A stretch of 64,000 nt of DNA from Boswellia sacra (lineage: Eukaryota; Streptophyta; Magnoliopsida; Sapindales; Burseraceae), in assembly GCA_013180625.2 (NCBI GenBank), contig SNVD02010297.1:186001-250000 (forward strand). The letters are read 5' to 3'. Shown here piece by piece: positions 59,161 through 64,000 of this stretch. Position numbers and translations under genes: made by a program. The notes beneath the pieces are model-generated. The model made no database searches. It saw only the letters and a program-made list of their open reading frames with translations, and was not told the origin of the DNA. How positions within the stretch are numbered: position 1 is the first letter of the stretch; every line of letters begins with the position of its first letter.

Positions 59161-60198
59161 TCCCCATGTATCAACATTCATATTGCCTTAGGCTTAACGT
59201 CACATATTAATGCCTCTATTATGCCACACAACGTCTTCGCACTTTGCTTAAGTGCTCTTCCATGCACTTCTCATTGGCATGTACCACTGCTGTCCCATTC
59301 AAGCCTTAACATAACACAAGAAAAGCTATGCCGAGTGTGTTCAAAGGTTAAAGGTGTAACAAGCCAACCACAAGAGCCAGACACCCTCATTGGAAAGATG
59401 TTGCTACTGCCCTCGCGCGTTTCTTTATCATGTGCCTTTCCTCTCTCAAATAGCAATCCTGTATGTTATTGTCTTAGAATTAGATACTTTATTTCTCTAA
59501 CTCTCTTAGCTCCAATGATCGAGGATCTTTTTACTATCTCGCAAAAATAAGAGGAGCTGTTTAGCTTGTTGAAACCCACCCAATCAACCAAGTCTCTAAA
59601 GGCGTTAGGAGCTCACATGATTAACCTCTATTGCAGCCTTACCCGAAACTACAAGATTTGACAATTACCTCTAGTTGTCTAGCTTAGAATTAAGCCTCGA
59701 TGTTCGTGTTGCTTGTTCCCCTTGTGACTATATTCTATTGGGCTGTATCAAGTTACCTAAACTCAATTCTTTCATATAACATCGACCATACTATGTTACA
59801 GACTTTTTCCCACGTAGCGCAATCATCCCTTCTTAATTTGCCCTCAAATTGATGATGATCTATAGTTTACCCTTAACTCTATCATTGGCTATTTTGCTTT
59901 GGCGTCCTCCTCACGCATGAACTCTTCCGTAATTCCATGCAAGGTTACAATCTTAACCCCATGCATCTTTGATTATTGCACTAGACTTTCCATTGCCTGT
60001 GGTATACCAGCCATGTCCACTTATCCTTGAGTGTCTAGCCTCTCATGATGCTTGAAAAATCCTTCAAATTTGTGTGAACAGATTATGCCATTCGTTACCT
60101 CCATGTAAGCCAATCTTGGCTCCAACAATAGCATACTTGATAACCTTGCCTGCCTTTGCCAACCAGGCCCCTTTTGCCAACCAGGCTTTAATACCACT
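59161..60198 (-). other. Interior of the LARD-like element
   Basis: About 1.04 kb between the two LTRs. No gag, protease, reverse transcriptase or integrase motif was seen in any frame. The frames 59146-59550 (plus) and 59271-59456 (minus) have no domains. The primer-site-like sequence lies at 60184-60196 on the minus strand. Confidence 0.6.
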
Positions 60199-61280
60199 TG
60201 TTATAAGGCTTCTTGTTGATATGCAGATTGCCTTGAGATAACTCCAAGCCCCTGCTCAGCCAGCTACTTAATAAACCATACTCGAGGTTAGTAGATGAAT
60301 CTGCACGCAATGCACACACAAATTTTTTGACCCAAGGCACAATGAATTTATGGAAGCATCAACTTCCAACTTTTCTTTATTCCCTTAAGGAAAATATTAC
60401 AAATTCCTGCCTTGAGGTATTGGGCTAGAAACATACTTTAGCCTAACTCATGGAAGCTATAAGCATTATTACTTCCCTAAGAAATTCTCTTTAGGCTCTG
60501 TCACTCTGCATATTTGGTCTCTTGTCGTGTTCTTTTTCTAGCCTACTCCCTTGGTATAATTTATAGGCAAGAACCAACCATCACCCCTATTTGTTAGGTC
60601 TTAAATCCGTGCACTATGTACTGTATGGTCTATATAGTTGACAGCCCCAACTACTAGACGTTGTGACACTTTCTAGCATTGCCACGCGCATCCTCTATTA
60701 CCCATTATAGCCTTAATCATAGTAAAGAGTTTGTCAAACGACTACCCATGTTCTTTTATTTTTGCCTTTGCTTTTTAGGAACATGATTGTGTCCATCCAG
60801 CAATCAAGTTAGTAGGGAAGTGTAGCCCACAACTTGTGTTGTAACTTCTTACACTCTAATAATGCATTATAGCCCACTTGCCAATTATTTCCTTAACATT
60901 AGGACCTATTAACCCCCCTTATAATTGCCATGACTCATGCCCACTAATACCTTCAAGTTGCACCATGAACCGCTGCTGCACACCATGTCACACGATGCCA
61001 TTTACCATGTTGTTGCATTGTTGTGTGTCATCTAAATGCATGCTTTCTGCCCCACAAGTGTCCCAACCCCATGCAACCTTGTGCTAGTACTGTGCACTAC
61101 GTTGCCCCAATGTGCATGTTGCATCACTGTGTCGTGCCCAACTCCTATGTGTGTGCCACACACCACGCCTGTTACCTATGTATGCCCGTTATCTCACTAT
61201 GTCACACCCATCTCCATGCATGCGCTAGACTACACCTACTACCCATGCGTGCGTACTGCTGCATTGCACTAACGTGCACA
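60199..61280 (-). repeat. 5' LTR of the LARD-like element (1082 bp)
   Basis: Minus-strand start TGTGCACGTTAG at 61280 and end CCTTATAACA at 60199. It is clearly diverged from the other copy, so the element is old. It lies immediately left of the 61290-61690 repeat. Confidence 0.75.
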
Positions 61281-61289
61281 TATTTTCTC

Positions 61290-61690
61290 TAGTACACTTT
61301 TAATGCCATCTCTAGTGTACAATTATTAATACTAATTAAAATTTCTCCCAAATTTAGATTTTTCTTCTTCTTTCTATCATGTATTATAGAATAATTATTT
61401 AGAAAATAAAACAAAGTCAAAATTATGTAGCTTGTGTGATAGGAAAGACCAAACTCACACTCAAAAAATTGGTCATATAATAATGGCAATTAGAACTATA
61501 GTTGATCTTATATAATTCTAATTATCGACCACTAGAGGATCTTATCTGATAGTATTTGCATACTACTCCATTTTAATGTCCAATTTACTAATAAGACTAA
61601 TAAGTCTTTAAAAGATCAATCATGATCTTCTCTCCTAAAGGACTAAAACTCTTGAAAGTTTTATGATGTGTTGATAGTTATATAAATCTA
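61290..61690. repeat. Dispersed repeat of about 390 bp, copy 2 (inverted)
   Basis: Reverse complement of 4187-4580. Landmarks: TGCCATCTCTAGTG at the left, TTATAGAATAATTATTTAGA in the middle and TTTTATGATGTGTTG at the right end. Confidence 0.75.
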
Positions 61691-64000
61691 GCTATGTGGC
61701 TAGAAATGCTTTTTCTTCTTATTTTTTAGTTGTCAAATTAATTAAATTCTAGGTGTTTTCTTGAATAAAAATCAATTATGCGAAAATTTGGTCATATAGT
61801 AGTAAATGAAGGTTATTTTATTATAAATATAAAAAGCGGAATATATTCAAAATGGGGTTTCATAAACACGAGATAGTCTAAACCCATATTTTAATATAGG
61901 ATTACTTATCATAAGCAAAAGACTAATGGTGGCGGAGAATTGGTGAATTGTTATCTTATCCAGCTAGTGGGAGGGCTAATATTGTTGGAGATAAAAAGTT
62001 TAAAACAATCATTTATATTATAAGTTACAAAATTTATTTTGAGATTAATTTCAATACGTTACAAGTATAATAAAAACATGAGTTACGACACTTATTGTCT
62101 GTAACGTTAATGTTTTTATTAAGAACATTATGGCTTAAGAATTATAAGAAATTTAATTTGTAACTTACTTGGCTAAGAGACTACTATATAAAGGAGTCTC
62201 AAAGGTTCTAACATCAACATTATATATTTTGAGTATTTTATGATTTTGAGCAACCGCGACACATGAAGACATGTTATTTTCTTCCGGTGATCGTGCTCAT
62301 TGAGAAGATAGGCTGTGAACATTGGGTTGTATCTTAGAGCCCTTGAGTACCGATATGACCCGAGGACTTTTTAGCTTTAGGACAATACCTTTGACATGCC
62401 TCCCAAGTGATCAGGCCACATATTTCTTACTCTATCTCTTTACTTGTTCTTATTATTTAATATATCGTTATAATAATCTAATTTATATTTTATTATTTCT
62501 TCAATATGTTGTTGTTTGATTATATTATTTAAATTTATTATAAATATTCCTATCAATCTAAAGCCAAAGAGTCTTATATGATTGGTTAGTTATTTGGTTA
62601 ATATTAATTGGTTGCATATATTTATGCTTTTATTTTTTGATTGCTTATGTTGCACAAACTATTTCATAATAGTTTGTAATGGTACTTCTTATTAGATCTA
62701 TAGCTATAAGCATCTACATAGCTATTAGCTTCATCTATATTTTATTTATATTTTAATGATTATGAGAGGATCACAAGTGTGATGAATTTTGCTAATTATT
62801 TTGTTTATTTGTTTATCATATAATGTATGTTGTAGATCTTTACTCTATCATGTTTTATATTTTTGTTCATAATTTAAATATAGCTAGCCTTACTATGCTA
62901 TATATGATTAGTGAATTATTCTAGTTTATATTATGATATATACTTATGTGTATAAATTCTTTTGTTTTTCCTTGCAATGAAGAACTTAAATGAATGTCTC
63001 GTTTGGAGTACGATATGAGTTAATTTCACATATTTGAAGCTTCTTTGGATAGTGAATACATGATGATTACTATTATCTTGCAGATATAGCCTTATTAGCG
63101 TTAGAGAGTTAGGGGTTTCAATGTGTAATTTTCTTTCCAAATAAAGCTTTATTTTACAATACGAGTAAATAAATGTCTTTATTAAGTTAAAGACATGAAG
63201 TTATGTGACTGGTTATTCAAATTTTTCTTATTTATGTCAAACAATATAAATGAGTTATGTGTAGTGGTTTTATTATTAAGACTTTTTAATAGTTTTATTA
63301 TGGTCTAATAAATATTTTAATGATGAAAATCCTTACCACTAATATCTATTACGTATTATTCATGATTTGATTAATTTTATAGGTTACTAATTAAGATTGT
63401 CATTATTTTACAGCTAGATAATCATCAATCTTTATTGCATATTATTATTGATTAAGAATTCAATTTATGAGTTACTTGTATACATCAAATTTTTATTACA
63501 TAATAAAGCATGTGTTTTCAATATATTTAATTAGAAACTCGTATGCATGATGGTGTGCTATTAATTCATAGTTTCTTATAGCTATCATGCATATTAGATG
63601 ACAACATCGAAATAATTGATTACTAGAGTATGTTAAGAAGACTAATAGATTATTATGATAATTTATGTGGTTGTATTGAATGAAATTGTAGTATAAATGC
63701 TAATTGATTATTATTAAATACATATATGAGTTATATATTATATTTGCAGTTTTAGCAATAAATATTTTATTAATGTGAGGATTGAAAAAATATTTTTAAT
63801 ATTGGAGTTTCTAGTTTTTAAGCGGTTTCATATTTTAGTTCTTAATTTTGTACAATTAAGATAACAATGATTTGAGTGTAGTTATTATTTTGATGAGTTT
63901 TAAAATTTAACAAATTAGTGCATTAATATTTTATGGAGTTATTACAAGTGTATTTAAAATGTTACTTAATGTGGGGGTTTTCTTTATTTGATGGTTGTTA
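61691..64000. other. AT-rich tail of the window
   Basis: No gene recognised. 61984-62420 looks LTR-like: it begins TGTTGGAGATAAAAAG and has a TATA box (CTATATAAAGG near 62183) followed by a less AT-rich transcribed-like part, as in many Copia LTRs, but no primer site or second copy is visible. Frames at 62322-62519 and 62931-63140 have no features. Confidence 0.4.

Larger units (their letters stand above)
49994..61280 (-). mobile_element. Non-coding LTR retroelement (LARD-like), split by a Gypsy insertion
   Basis: Two diverged direct repeats, 60199-61280 (5' LTR on the minus strand) and 49994-50565 plus 58777-59160 (3' LTR), enclose about 1.04 kb (59161-60198). A primer-site-like TGGTATTAAAGCC (minus strand of 60184-60196) lies two bases inside the 5' LTR, and a purine-rich CATGGGGA lies directly before the 3' LTR. 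Both LTRs begin TGTGCA on the minus strand. The interior has no gag or pol. The 3' LTR is interrupted by the Gypsy element 50566-58776. I could not find a matching 5-bp duplication at the outer ends. The non-coding class (LARD) is inference. Confidence 0.65.

Noticed and set aside
60184..60198. A second Copia element at 60.2 kb based on the primer site alone
   Set aside because: No Copia coding sequence or matching LTR ends; the two flanking repeats and empty interior fit a non-coding LTR element better.

Overview
This window is nuclear DNA from a eudicot plant. The evidence is AT-rich sequence, small spliced genes with GT-AG introns, and three clearly plant-type genes, surrounded by long non-coding tracts and nested LTR retrotransposons, hAT-, Mutator-, Harbinger- and CACTA-type DNA elements. 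I cannot name the species. No prokaryotic operon, CRISPR array, rRNA or tRNA gene was seen.

Genes. Three intact genes were reconstructed, all on the minus strand: (1) a four-exon PTI1-like receptor-like cytoplasmic kinase (4754-6972, 380 codons); (2) a single-exon GLUTAMINE DUMPER (GDU) membrane protein (16328-16834); (3) a six-exon SmE spliceosomal core protein (27439-29893, 88 codons). Two degenerate gene fragments keep exon-intron structure, so they are genomic copies and not retrocopies: a kinesin-5 tail fragment (about 30340-31098) and an importin-alpha-9-like fragment (40885-43897). The genes do not form a pathway; kinase, transporter regulator and splicing factor are ordinary neighbours.

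Layout. 1-4186: left-edge nest of three LTR-element remnants. 4187-4580: a dispersed repeat with an inverted partner at 61290-61690. 4754-30090: gene-bearing part, with an hAT-like element (9416-10446), a 304-bp hAT MITE with perfect 8-bp target duplication (11135-11438) and a Mutator-type foldback MITE with perfect 9-bp duplication (18262-18609). 33128-40248: a Copia element with perfect 5-bp duplication, two LTRs of about 1.85 kb, gag and integrase but no reverse transcriptase. 40885-44340: importin fragment split by a miniature Gypsy remnant, ending at a CACTA-type terminus. 44341-47318: a large Gypsy LTR, an inverted relative of 1150-4186, carrying a Tourist-like MITE. 47788-48428: another hAT-like element. 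49994-61280: a non-coding LTR element (tRNA primer site and purine tract visible, no coding interior), itself split by a decayed Gypsy element (50566-58776). The last 2.3 kb is AT-rich, with no gene recognised.

The observations I find most worth following are: the 66-bp tandem repeat inside the Gypsy LTR, where every unit can form a hairpin and arm substitutions co-vary between units; the non-coding LTR element at 49994-61280; the palindromic 96-bp array inside the hAT-like element; and the recurring loss of the protease D-S/T-G motif in three different retroelements.
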